The notes beneath the pieces are model-generated. The model was given only the letters and a program-made list of their open reading frames with translations, searched no databases and was not told the origin of the DNA. The position numbers were made by a program, and so were the translations under genes. A stretch of DNA of 64,000 nt from Shewanella halotolerans (GTDB lineage Bacteria > Pseudomonadota > Gammaproteobacteria > Enterobacterales > Shewanellaceae): assembly GCF_019457535.1 (NCBI RefSeq), contig NZ_CP080417.1, positions 2,480,001-2,544,000 on the forward strand, given 5' to 3'. Position 1 is the stretch's first letter. Each line of letters begins with the position of its first letter. This document shows positions 9,070-17,178 of the stretch, one piece after another.

Positions 9070-9714
9070 CTAGAACTGGCCGGTATCCAACATCTTGTAG
9101 CGGATCGCCAATCGGGTCAGCTCGACATCGCCGCTGATCCCAAGCTTGGCAAATAAACGATAACGATAGCTGTTGACCGTCTTAGGGCTCAGGTTGAGCT
9201 GCTCAGAGATATCGCTAACCCGCTCACCATTGGTGATCATCATCATGATCTGCAATTCGCGCTCAGACAAGGACTTAAACGGGTTATCTTCCGACTGATT
9301 GAACTGACTCAAAGCCATCTGCTGGGCAATCTCCGGCGAGAGATAGCGCTGGCCATGTGCCACCTGACGAATTGCCTGTATCACCTCGGGCGGCGTCGCT
9401 CCCTTGGTCAGATAACCTGAGGCGCCCGCCTGCATTACCTTGGTCGGGAAAGGATCTTCGGTATGTATGGTCAAGACGATGATCTTGGCATGGGACTGAT
9501 AGCGCAGGATCTTGCGTGTCGCCTCGAGTCCGCCAATGCCAGGCATATTCATGTCCATCAGGATCACGTCAGCCTCGTTATTACGGCACCACTGCACGGC
9601 AGATTCACCATCACCTGCTTCGCCGACAACCTTGATACCGCGCTCATCCTCTAGGATGCGGCGGATTCCTGTTCTTACTAACTCATGGTCATCAACTAAA
9701 AATACAGAAATCAA
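9070..9714 (-). CDS. uvrY: UvrY/GacA-type response regulator
   Basis: A NarL/FixJ-type response regulator, the partner of a BarA/GacS hybrid kinase that activates Csr small RNAs. The receiver domain carries the acidic pair in VDDHE, phosphoacceptor ADVILMDMNMPG and the Lys of YLTKGA. A LuxR-type helix-turn-helix follows (LSERELQIMMMITNG ... LSPKTVNSYRYRLFAKLG). No ATG is available. Two TTG codons compete, at 9720 and 9714; 9714 gives the family-standard N-terminus MISVFLVDDHELVR, while the AAGGG element lies 4 and 10 nt ahead of the two. A TTG start implies modest translation. uvrC and pgsA lie downstream in the same orientation. Confidence 0.93.
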   Translation of the reverse strand: MISVFLVDDHELVRTGIRRILEDERGIKVVGEAGDGESAVQWCRNNEADVILMDMNMPGIGGLEATRKILRYQSHAKIIVLTIHTEDPFPTKVMQAGASGYLTKGATPPEVIQAIRQVAHGQRYLSPEIAQQMALSQFNQSEDNPFKSLSERELQIMMMITNGERVSDISEQLNLSPKTVNSYRYRLFAKLGISGDVELTRLAIRYKMLDTGQF

Positions 9715-9941
9715 CTTCAATCTACCCTTCAGCTAATACTCGGCCCACATAGACGGCATGTCGGCAACAGATTGTAATTTATCCCAAATGGGGTTAAGAA
9801 GAAAGCGGAAATTAAGTGCAACTAAGCATATGAATTATAAGTGAACTATTTTTATCCGCCGGGAAGCTTAAGGAACAATTATAGCACTCAACCTTAAGTC
9901 CTAGCTGCCCTTCATACTAAAGCACTATCATCTGAAAACGA

Positions 9942-9965
9942 AAAAGGATGCCGAGGCATCCTTTT
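9942..9965 (-). terminator. Terminator of the prp operon
   Basis: The hairpin AAAAGGATGCC-GA-GGCATCCTTTT lies just after the prpF stop and is followed on the minus strand by a short T-containing tail. Confidence 0.8.
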
Positions 9966-9982
9966 ATTGAGTGAATATTGTC

Positions 9983-11152
9983 TTACCCCAAGGATTCGGG
10001 CACACAGACCCAGCCTTGCATCAGCACGCGCGCGCTGCGGCTCATGCTGACTTTTTCGACCTGCCAGCGACCATCTTGCTCGCTTGCCTTGGCGCCCACC
10101 TTGAGGGTCCCTGAGGGATGACCGAAACGCACGCTCTCACGGGCCTGCCCGCCGGCCGCCTGATTGACTAAGGTGCCGGGAATCGATGCCGCCGTGCCAA
10201 TGGCCACCGCCGCCGTTCCCATCATGGCGTGATGCAGCTTGCCCATAGACAGCGCGCGCACGTGCAGGTCTATCTCATCTGCAGCGATCTGCTTACCGCT
10301 AGAGGAGGTATAGGCCTTAGCCGGAGCAACAAACGCTATCTTGGGCGTGTGTTGACGACCAGCGGCCTCCTCAAGAGACTGAATCAGCCCCATCTGCAAG
10401 GCGCCGTGGGCGCGTATGGTTTCGAAGCGCTCAAGCGCGGCCGCATCGCCGTTGATCGCCTCCTGCAACTCAGTGCCCTGGTAACCCAGCTGCTCCGCCT
10501 TAAGGAAGATGGTAGGAATACCGGCATTGATAAAGGTGGCATCGAAGACAGGCTCGCCCGGCACCTCCAGCGTGTCGACCAGATTGCCCGTAGGGAACAT
10601 ATCACCCTCGCCATCGGCGGGGTCGACAAACTCCACCAGCACCTCTGCCGCCGGGAAGGTCACCCCATCGAGCTCAAAATCCCCCAGCTCCTGCACTTCA
10701 CCATCCACCATAGGCACATGGGCGATGATGGTCTTGTTGATATTGGCCTGCCAGATCTTCACCACGGCTGTGCCGTTGTCTGGGATCTTAGCGCTATCCA
10801 CCAAGCCCTGGGTGATGGCGAAGGCGCCCACCGCCGCGGTCAGGTTACCGCAGTTACCACTCCAATCGACGAACGGCTTGTCTATGGCCACCTGACCGAA
10901 GAGGTAATCCACGTCATGATCATCGCGTTGACTCTTATCCAGAATCACCGTCTTACTGGTACTAGACGTGGCGCCGCCCATGCCGTCCGTGTGCTTGCCG
11001 TAGGGATCTGGACTGCCGATCACCCTAAGCAATAAGGCATCACGGGCCGGACCCGGCTGCTGGGCATTTAAAGGCAGATCCTTTAACGCAAAAAAGACAC
11101 CCTTGCTGGTGCCACCGCGCATATAGGTTGCCGGAATTTTCATCTGTTTCAT
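9983..11152 (-). CDS. prpF: 2-methylaconitate cis-trans isomerase PrpF
   Basis: This 389-residue protein is in the PrpF family (diaminopimelate epimerase-like fold), the partner of AcnD in the methylcitrate cycle. It isomerises 2-methylaconitate between AcnD's product and the form hydrated by aconitase. Family hallmarks are the N-terminal PATYMRGGTSKGVFF, DGMGGATSSTSKT and WSGNCGNLTAAVGAFA. It is the last gene of gntR-prpB-prpC-acnD-prpF and lies 58 bp after acnD. Its presence together with acnD, with no prpD, defines the AcnD/PrpF form of the pathway. Confidence 0.96.
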   Translation of the reverse strand: MKQMKIPATYMRGGTSKGVFFALKDLPLNAQQPGPARDALLLRVIGSPDPYGKHTDGMGGATSSTSKTVILDKSQRDDHDVDYLFGQVAIDKPFVDWSGNCGNLTAAVGAFAITQGLVDSAKIPDNGTAVVKIWQANINKTIIAHVPMVDGEVQELGDFELDGVTFPAAEVLVEFVDPADGEGDMFPTGNLVDTLEVPGEPVFDATFINAGIPTIFLKAEQLGYQGTELQEAINGDAAALERFETIRAHGALQMGLIQSLEEAAGRQHTPKIAFVAPAKAYTSSSGKQIAADEIDLHVRALSMGKLHHAMMGTAAVAIGTAASIPGTLVNQAAGGQARESVRFGHPSGTLKVGAKASEQDGRWQVEKVSMSRSARVLMQGWVCVPESLG

Positions 11153-11210
11153 TGACTTATCCTTTAAGAAGCAGGTAAGGCATAATCGCCTTACCCGCTA
11201 TTGACTGCCC

Positions 11211-13799
11211 TTAGGCGTTCGCTTCGAGGAAGTCCTGCGCGAAGCGCTGCAACACACCGCCCGCCTGATAGACAAGTACCTCATCGGCGGTATCCAGACG
11301 ACAGGTCACCGGCACCTCGACACGCTCGCCATTTTGACGGGTGATCACCAGCGTCAGATCAGCCCTAGGTGTCGGCGAGCCAATCACATCGAAGGTTTCA
11401 CTACCGTCGATGCCATAGGTGTGACGGTTTTCACCGGCCTTGAACTCCAGCGGTAGTACGCCCATACCCACCAGATTAGTACGGTGAATACGCTCGAAAC
11501 CTTCGGCGACAATCGCCTCAACCCCAGCCAGTCTCACCCCTTTGGCCGCCCAGTCGCGGGACGAACCCTGACCATAGTCGGCGCCGGCGATGATGATCAG
11601 CGGCTGCTTACGATCCATATAGGTCTCGATCGCCTCCCACATACGCATCACCTCACCTTCTGGCTCGAGGCGAGTCAGTGAGCCTTGCTTGACTTCACCG
11701 TCCACCAACGCCATCTCGTTGATCAGCTTAGGGTTGGCAAAGGTCGCACGCTGGGCCGTCAGGTGGTCGCCCCTATGGGTCGCATAAGAGTTAAAGTCCA
11801 CCTCGGGTAGGCCCATCTTCGCCAGGTATTCGCCGGCGGCGCTGCTAGCCAAGATGGCGTTTGAAGGCGAGAGATGATCTGTGGTGATGTTATCCCCAAG
11901 TACCGCCAGCGGACGCATGCCCTTCAGGGTACGCTCACCGGCAAGCGCGCCTTCCCAGTAGGGAGGACGACGAATATAGGTACTCTGTGGACGCCAATCA
12001 TACAGAGGGTTCACATCCTCTCCATAGTCCACCGCTAGGTCGAACATAGGGGTGTAGATATCCCTAAACTGCTGCGGCTTAACGCTCGCCTTGACGATGG
12101 CATCGATCTCTTCATCGCTCGGCCAGATATCTTTGAGGCGAATCGGCTCGCCCTTGTCATCTTGACCTAAGATATCTTTCTCAATATCGAATCTGATGGT
12201 ACCCGCGATAGCATAGGCCACCACCAATGGCGGCGAGGCCAGAAACGCCTGCTTGGCATAGGGGTGGATACGACCGTCGAAGTTACGGTTGCCCGACAAT
12301 ACGGCGGTAGCGTACAAGTCTCTGTCGATCACTTCTTGCTGGATCACAGGGTCAAGTGCCCCGCTCATGCCGTTACAGGTGGTGCAGGCAAAACCTACGA
12401 TACCAAAGCCTAGTTGCTCCAGCTCAGGCAGAAGCCCCGCATCTTTTAAGTAAAGCTCGGCCACCTTAGAGCCAGGCGCGAAAGAGGTTTTCACCCAGGG
12501 CTTACGCACTAAGCCAAGCTCATTGGCCTTCTTGGCGAGCAAGCCCGCTGCTATTACGTTTCTTGGGTTACTTGTGTTGGTACAGCTGGTGATGGCGGCG
12601 ATGATCACAGCGCCATCCGGCATCAGCTTCTCGTCCTGCTCAACCACACCGGCGATGCCTTGACTGGCCAGCTCGCTGGTTGCCACGCGGCGATGCGGGT
12701 TAGAAGGACCGGCGATATTACGCACAACGCTGGAGAGATCGAAGGTCAGCACCCGCTCATACTCGGCATCTTTCAGGCTATCGGCCCACAGACCTGTGGT
12801 CTTGGCGTAGTTTTCCACCAGCTTGACCTGCTCGCTATCACGACCCGTGATGGTGAGATAGTCGATAGTTTGCTGATCGATATAGAACATACCCGCCGAG
12901 GCGCCAAATTCAGGCGTCATGTTGGAGATGGTAGCGCGATCCCCAAGGGTGAGGTCCGCAGCCCCTTCACCGAAGAACTCAAGATAGGCTGAAACCACCT
13001 TCTCTTGGCGTAAAAACTCAGTCAGTGCCAGCACGATATCCGTGGCCGTGATGCCGCTCTGACGCTTACCCGTCAGCTCGACACCGACGATGTCCGGCAG
13101 ACGCATGTAGGATGGGCGACCCAGCATGACGTTCTCGGCTTCGAGACCGCCCACGCCTATGGCGATAACGCCCAACGCATCCACGTGAGGCGTATGGCTG
13201 TCGGTACCCACCAGCGTATCGGGGAAGGCCACGCCGTCACGGGCCTGGATCACCGGCGACATCTTCTCCAGGTTGATCTGATGCATGATGCCGTTGCCGG
13301 GCTGGATCACATCGACATTCTTAAAGGCCGTCTTGGTCCAGTTGATGAAGTGGAATCTGTCTTCGTTACGGCGATCTTCAATCGCGCGGTTCTTCTCGAA
13401 GGCATCTTTTTCGAAGCCCGCATGTTCAACCGCCAGCGAGTGATCCACGATCAACTGAGTCGGCACCACAGGGTTAACCTTGGACGGATCCCCGCCCTTC
13501 TCGGCGATGGCATCACGCAGGCCTGCCAAGTCAACCAGAGCCGTCTGGCCGAGAATATCGTGACACACCACGCGCGCCGGGTACCAAGGGAAGTCGAGAT
13601 CGCGCTTACGATCGATGAGCTGACTGAGGGCGTCGTTAAGCAGTTCGGGGTCGCAGCGTCTTACCAGGTTTTCTGCCAGCACCTTAGCGGTATAGGGCAG
13701 TTTGTCATAGGCGCCTGCGCTTAAGGCCTCAACGGCGGCGCGGGTATCAAAGTAATCGAGCGCGCTGCCGGGAAGCGGTTTACGATGTAAAGAGTTCAT
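11211..13799 (-). CDS. acnD: Fe/S-dependent 2-methylcitrate dehydratase AcnD
   Basis: An 862-residue aconitase-family enzyme that dehydrates 2-methylcitrate during propionate catabolism. The three [4Fe-4S] ligands are visible: Cys406 in AAITSCTNTSNP, and Cys472 and Cys475 in GFACTTCNGMSG. The C-terminal swivel domain has GADYGQGSSRDWAAKG. I chose the ATG at 13799 (MNSLHRKPLPG): an upstream in-frame start at 13841 would add 14 residues that fall in the intercistronic hairpin region. It lies between prpC and prpF. AcnD differs from AcnA by needing PrpF as partner. Confidence 0.95.
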   Translation of the reverse strand: MNSLHRKPLPGSALDYFDTRAAVEALSAGAYDKLPYTAKVLAENLVRRCDPELLNDALSQLIDRKRDLDFPWYPARVVCHDILGQTALVDLAGLRDAIAEKGGDPSKVNPVVPTQLIVDHSLAVEHAGFEKDAFEKNRAIEDRRNEDRFHFINWTKTAFKNVDVIQPGNGIMHQINLEKMSPVIQARDGVAFPDTLVGTDSHTPHVDALGVIAIGVGGLEAENVMLGRPSYMRLPDIVGVELTGKRQSGITATDIVLALTEFLRQEKVVSAYLEFFGEGAADLTLGDRATISNMTPEFGASAGMFYIDQQTIDYLTITGRDSEQVKLVENYAKTTGLWADSLKDAEYERVLTFDLSSVVRNIAGPSNPHRRVATSELASQGIAGVVEQDEKLMPDGAVIIAAITSCTNTSNPRNVIAAGLLAKKANELGLVRKPWVKTSFAPGSKVAELYLKDAGLLPELEQLGFGIVGFACTTCNGMSGALDPVIQQEVIDRDLYATAVLSGNRNFDGRIHPYAKQAFLASPPLVVAYAIAGTIRFDIEKDILGQDDKGEPIRLKDIWPSDEEIDAIVKASVKPQQFRDIYTPMFDLAVDYGEDVNPLYDWRPQSTYIRRPPYWEGALAGERTLKGMRPLAVLGDNITTDHLSPSNAILASSAAGEYLAKMGLPEVDFNSYATHRGDHLTAQRATFANPKLINEMALVDGEVKQGSLTRLEPEGEVMRMWEAIETYMDRKQPLIIIAGADYGQGSSRDWAAKGVRLAGVEAIVAEGFERIHRTNLVGMGVLPLEFKAGENRHTYGIDGSETFDVIGSPTPRADLTLVITRQNGERVEVPVTCRLDTADEVLVYQAGGVLQRFAQDFLEANA

Positions 13800-13843
13800 A
13801 AAATCATCCAAACGATTTAAGAGTTGAAGCAAGCAAACCAAAA

Positions 13844-13875
13844 CAGCCCCTGAGCCTTTAAAGGCAGAGGGGCTG
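13844..13875 (-). promoter_or_regulatory. Large inverted repeat between prpC and acnD
   Basis: The arms CAGCCCCT and AGGGGCTG enclose an inner pair GCCTTT/AAAGGC, separated by a GA/AG internal mismatch. The element spans 32 nt in the 86-bp gap between prpC and acnD. No T-run follows, so an mRNA processing or stability element within the operon seems more likely than a full terminator (inference). Confidence 0.6.
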
Positions 13876-13885
13876 GTATCTAGGC

Positions 13886-15010
13886 TTATCTTTCGCTGAT
13901 TGGCACCACTTTACGCGGCGCAGAGCCGATATAGTCCGCGCTCGGTCTGATGATGCGGTTGTTGGCGCGCTGCTCCATCACGTGGGCTGCCCAGCCGGTT
14001 AGGCGCGAGCAGACAAAGATAGGGGTAAACAACTTAGTTGGGATCCCCATGAAGTGATAGGCTGACGCATGAAAGAAGTCGGCGTTACAGAACAGCTTCT
14101 TGGTGTCCCACATATACTCTTCACAGGCCACAGAGATATCGTAGAGTGAGGTATCGCCAAACTCTTTCGCCAGCTTCTCAGACCAGGCCTTGATGATCAC
14201 GTTGCGCGGATCTGACTCTCGGTAGATGGCGTGACCAAAGCCCATGATCTTCTCTTTACGCTCCAGCATGCCAGCCATCTGCACCTTGGCATCTTCTGGC
14301 GAGCTGAACTTTTGGATCATCTCCATAGCAGCCTCGTTGGCACCGCCATGCAGTGGGCCGCGCAGCGAACCGATAGCACCTGTGATACAAGAGAACATGT
14401 CTGACAGGGTCGAGGCACAGACACGTGCGGTGAAGGTCGATGCGTTGAATTCGTGCTCTGCGTAGAGGATCAGCGACACGTCCATCACGCGGCGATGTTG
14501 ATCCGATGGCGTCTTGCCATTAAGCAGCTTAAGGAAGTGGCCACCTAGCGAGTCTTCGTCGGTCACGCAGTCGATCTCGACGCCGTCATGGCTGAAACGG
14601 TACCAGTAACACATGATGGCAGGAAACGCTGCCAGCAGACGGTTAGCCGCCTTGTTCTGTTGGCTGAAATCTGTCTCTGGCTCAAGATTACCCAGGAAAG
14701 AGCAGCCGGTGCGCATTACATCCATGGGATGGGCATCAGCCGGGATGCGCTGCAGCACCTCTTTGAGGGTCTGAGGCAGGTCGCGCATCGACATCAGCTC
14801 GCTCTTGTAGGCATCCAGCTGCGCCGCATTTGGCAACTCGCCATTAAATAGCAGGTAAGCAACCTCTTCGAAGGTGGCGTTATCGGCCAGATCCGACACA
14901 TCATAGCCACAATAGGTTAAACCTGAGCCTGATTTTCCCACTGTACATAACGCCGTTTCGCCAGCACTCTGTCCACGTAGTCCGGCGCCGCCTAATTTTT
15001 TATCTACCAT
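13886..15010 (-). CDS. prpC: 2-methylcitrate synthase
   Basis: A 374-residue citrate-synthase-family enzyme that condenses propionyl-CoA with oxaloacetate to give 2-methylcitrate. The catalytic triad is visible as His221 (PLHGGANE), His260 (GFGHAIYRESDPR) and Asp311 (CNADFFHAS). Its short length and position between prpB and acnD separate it from the TCA-cycle citrate synthase GltA (about 430 residues). It lies 101 bp downstream of prpB, which leaves room for a processing or weak promoter site. Confidence 0.97.
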   Translation of the reverse strand: MVDKKLGGAGLRGQSAGETALCTVGKSGSGLTYCGYDVSDLADNATFEEVAYLLFNGELPNAAQLDAYKSELMSMRDLPQTLKEVLQRIPADAHPMDVMRTGCSFLGNLEPETDFSQQNKAANRLLAAFPAIMCYWYRFSHDGVEIDCVTDEDSLGGHFLKLLNGKTPSDQHRRVMDVSLILYAEHEFNASTFTARVCASTLSDMFSCITGAIGSLRGPLHGGANEAAMEMIQKFSSPEDAKVQMAGMLERKEKIMGFGHAIYRESDPRNVIIKAWSEKLAKEFGDTSLYDISVACEEYMWDTKKLFCNADFFHASAYHFMGIPTKLFTPIFVCSRLTGWAAHVMEQRANNRIIRPSADYIGSAPRKVVPISER

Positions 15011-15111
15011 AACGTCTTCCTATTATATTTTTGTCTATCCCTAGTACTGCATCATCTAGGTTGTAGGGGGTATGCTGTCAATCTGACTCGCCCTTGGCGA
15101 GCCAGGCTGTG

Positions 15112-15990
15112 TTACTTGTTCTTACCTTCGGCAAACAGGCTGTCGAGCTTCTGCTCATAGGCGTGATAACCAAGATAGTCATAGAGCTCCATGCGGGTCT
15201 GCATGGTATCAACTACCGCCTTCTGGTCGCCGTCGCGCAGAATGGTTTGATATACATTCTCTGCCGCCTTGTTCATGGCTCTGAAGGCGCTCAATGGATA
15301 AAGCACCATGGCCGCGCCCCACTGACCTAATTGCTCGCGATTCCACAGCTCCGTCTGACCAAATTCTGTGATATTGGCCAGAATAGGCACATCTAAGGCT
15401 TCGGCAAAAGCGCGGTAATGCTCTTCTGTCTTTACTGCCTCGGCGAAGATACCGTCGGCGCCAGCAGCCACATAGGCCTTGGCACGTTCGATGGCAGCTT
15501 CCAGTCCTTCCTGAGCAAAGGCATCGGTGCGGGCCATGATGAAGAAATCGGGATCAGTGCGCGCATCGACCGCCGCCTTGATACGATCTACCATCTCCTC
15601 AACAGAGACAATCTCCTTGTTAGGACGGTGACCACAACGCTTCTGAGCGACCTGGTCTTCCATGTGCACGGCCGCGGCGCCGGCTTTTTCCATATCTTTA
15701 ATAGTCTTGGCGATGTTAAATGCCCCGCCCCAACCTGTATCTATATCCACCAGCAGCGGCAGATCACAGGCAGAGGTGATGCGCTGCACGTCGACGATCA
15801 CATCGTTTAGTGAGGTCATCCCCAGATCCGGCAGACCATAAGAGGCGTTGGCTACCCCGCCACCAGAGAGATAGATCGCCTTGTGACCGATCTGCTTGGC
15901 CATCATGGCCGTGTAGGCATTAATGGTTCCGACGATCTGCAATGGCTTGTTGTCGGCCAAGGCCTGACGGAATTTCTTTCCTGCGCTCAT
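15112..15990 (-). CDS. prpB: 2-methylisocitrate lyase
   Basis: A 292-residue isocitrate-lyase superfamily enzyme that splits 2-methylisocitrate into pyruvate and succinate. The catalytic loop KRCGHR holds Cys119, and the metal-binding acidic pair sits in LVDIDTGWGG (Asp82, Asp84). It is the first enzyme gene of the operon, 12 bp after the gntR regulator stop. That spacing implies transcription together with the regulator from the promoter near 16709-16737. Confidence 0.97.
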   Translation of the reverse strand: MSAGKKFRQALADNKPLQIVGTINAYTAMMAKQIGHKAIYLSGGGVANASYGLPDLGMTSLNDVIVDVQRITSACDLPLLVDIDTGWGGAFNIAKTIKDMEKAGAAAVHMEDQVAQKRCGHRPNKEIVSVEEMVDRIKAAVDARTDPDFFIMARTDAFAQEGLEAAIERAKAYVAAGADGIFAEAVKTEEHYRAFAEALDVPILANITEFGQTELWNREQLGQWGAAMVLYPLSAFRAMNKAAENVYQTILRDGDQKAVVDTMQTRMELYDYLGYHAYEQKLDSLFAEGKNK

Positions 15991-16002
15991 GCTCGCTTCC
16001 TC

Positions 16003-16671
16003 TTATGACTGAATTGATGAGAGTTTGTTTCTGATGTTGTTTCTTGAATAGGTGATATGTCTGCGCATCAGCATCTCGGCCAGCTCCTGATCGCGATTGG
16101 CAATGGCCTGCACTATATGCCTGTGTTCGTCATAGGCGGTGGTAACTCTAGGCCCCGCCATGCCGAGCTGAACGCGGTACATACGCACCAGATGATAGAT
16201 GCCGTCGAACAACATAGAGATAAGGTGCTTATTCTTGCTGCCCAATATGATGCGGTAATGAAAGTCCACATCGCCGGCCTCTTGGTAATAGGATTCACCC
16301 TGTTTGACGTCTTGAAAATGGCTGACCAGCAGGGCTTCGAGCTCGGCTATCTCTTCATCGCTCATGTTCTTCGCCGCCAGACGTGCGGCCATTCCCTCGA
16401 GGGATTCGCGGATCTCATACAGGGCCAGTAGCCCCTCTTCACTGAGCGCCACCACCCTCGCGCCAACGTTAGCCCGACGCTCGACGATATGACAAGACTC
16501 GAGACGATTGATCGCCTCGCGGATCACTGCTCGGCTGACACCATAAGTTGTCGACAATTCTGTCTCACTTAGCTTGGCACCCGCAGCAATGACCCCTTCG
16601 ACAATGTCTTGCCTGAGTTGATAAAAGGTTTTATCTGCCGTTGTCACGGGGGTTTGGCTGTATCGGGTCAT
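16003..16671 (-). CDS. GntR-family (FCD domain) regulator of the propionate operon
   Basis: A FadR/VanR-type regulator of about 222 residues with an N-terminal winged helix (FYQLRQDIVEGVIAAGAKLSETELSTTYGVSRAVIREAINRLE) and a C-terminal all-helical FCD ligand domain. It is the first gene of the prp operon and almost certainly controls it; Shewanella uses a GntR protein here in place of the sigma-54 activator PrpR of enterobacteria. I chose the ATG at 16671: a start at 16737 would lie upstream of the predicted -10 box (16709-16714). Operator-like palindromes lie at and upstream of the promoter, which suggests autoregulation. The ligand is probably a pathway intermediate such as 2-methylcitrate (inference). 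Confidence 0.9.
   Translation of the reverse strand: MTRYSQTPVTTADKTFYQLRQDIVEGVIAAGAKLSETELSTTYGVSRAVIREAINRLESCHIVERRANVGARVVALSEEGLLALYEIRESLEGMAARLAAKNMSDEEIAELEALLVSHFQDVKQGESYYQEAGDVDFHYRIILGSKNKHLISMLFDGIYHLVRMYRVQLGMAGPRVTTAYDEHRHIVQAIANRDQELAEMLMRRHITYSRNNIRNKLSSIQS
16548..16557. promoter_or_regulatory. TTGTCGACAA palindrome inside gntR
   Basis: A perfect copy of the 10-bp palindrome found upstream of the operon, here in the coding sequence for the helix-turn-helix (residues LSTT). It could be a downstream auxiliary operator or a chance match. Confidence 0.4.
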
Positions 16672-16700
16672 GGTGAATGTGATCGCCGTCAAACAATTAG

Positions 16701-16710
16701 TTGTCGACAA
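16701..16710. promoter_or_regulatory. Primary operator of the prp operon (TTGTCGACAA)
   Basis: A perfect palindrome that overlaps the end of the predicted -10 box on the minus strand (TATATTGTCGACAA). Bound GntR repressor would block RNA polymerase. Confidence 0.75.
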
Positions 16711-16737
16711 TATAGCCTTCACAATCGACTTTCTCAA
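16709..16737 (-). promoter_or_regulatory. Predicted sigma-70 promoter of gntR-prpBC-acnD-prpF
   Basis: On the minus strand TTGAGA (16737-16732), a 17-bp spacer and TATATT (16714-16709) form a good -35/-10 pair. The expected start point is about 16702, some 30 nt before the gntR ATG. Confidence 0.65.
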
Positions 16738-17178
16738 GCTAAAACCGGAAAATTGTCGACAAAAAGAGGTCTGTTTCGACTAAAGTCTTAACGCCTTGCA
16801 TTTGATCGACGGATAAAACCCAACGAGGAAGCGGTCATTAAACAGGCAATTCGATTTGAATAAAGGGGGCTAATCGCTGTTGTGAATCGCGTTCTTAATG
16901 CCTAAAAGATGTGACTTAGGCCTCTGTTTAAAGAAAAACTAAAAATGCTACTTAAACAGTCTGATTGTCGACAAAATGTTTTATAAGCGGAAATAATTAA
17001 CCTCTGTGGGAGTCGAATTCCAAGACAAACCTGCACATACGCCCACACTTACACCCACTAGAAAGCAGGCATATAAACAGCCGCATTTGGTTATACGAAA
17101 GTGAAACTCGCGCGAAACTATAGCCAAACTAGGTCGAAAGTAAGTCGAGCCGTCGCCAAACTGTGCTAACATCAGCCC
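16738..17178. promoter_or_regulatory. Divergent regulatory region with two more TTGTCGACAA sites
   Basis: This 441-bp gene-free stretch separates the prp operon from the lonH-like gene. It holds two further perfect palindromes, at 16753-16762 and 16965-16974. The site at 16753 is centred 52 bp from the promoter-proximal operator, close to five helical turns, which favours cooperative binding on one DNA face. The rest holds no convincing gene. A promoter for the rightward lonH gene should be in its right part, but I could not pick it out with confidence. Confidence 0.6.

Noticed and set aside
10229..11035. 268-residue frame opposite prpF
   Set aside because: Antisense to prpF; composition (His/Arg-rich) is typical of a shadow frame.
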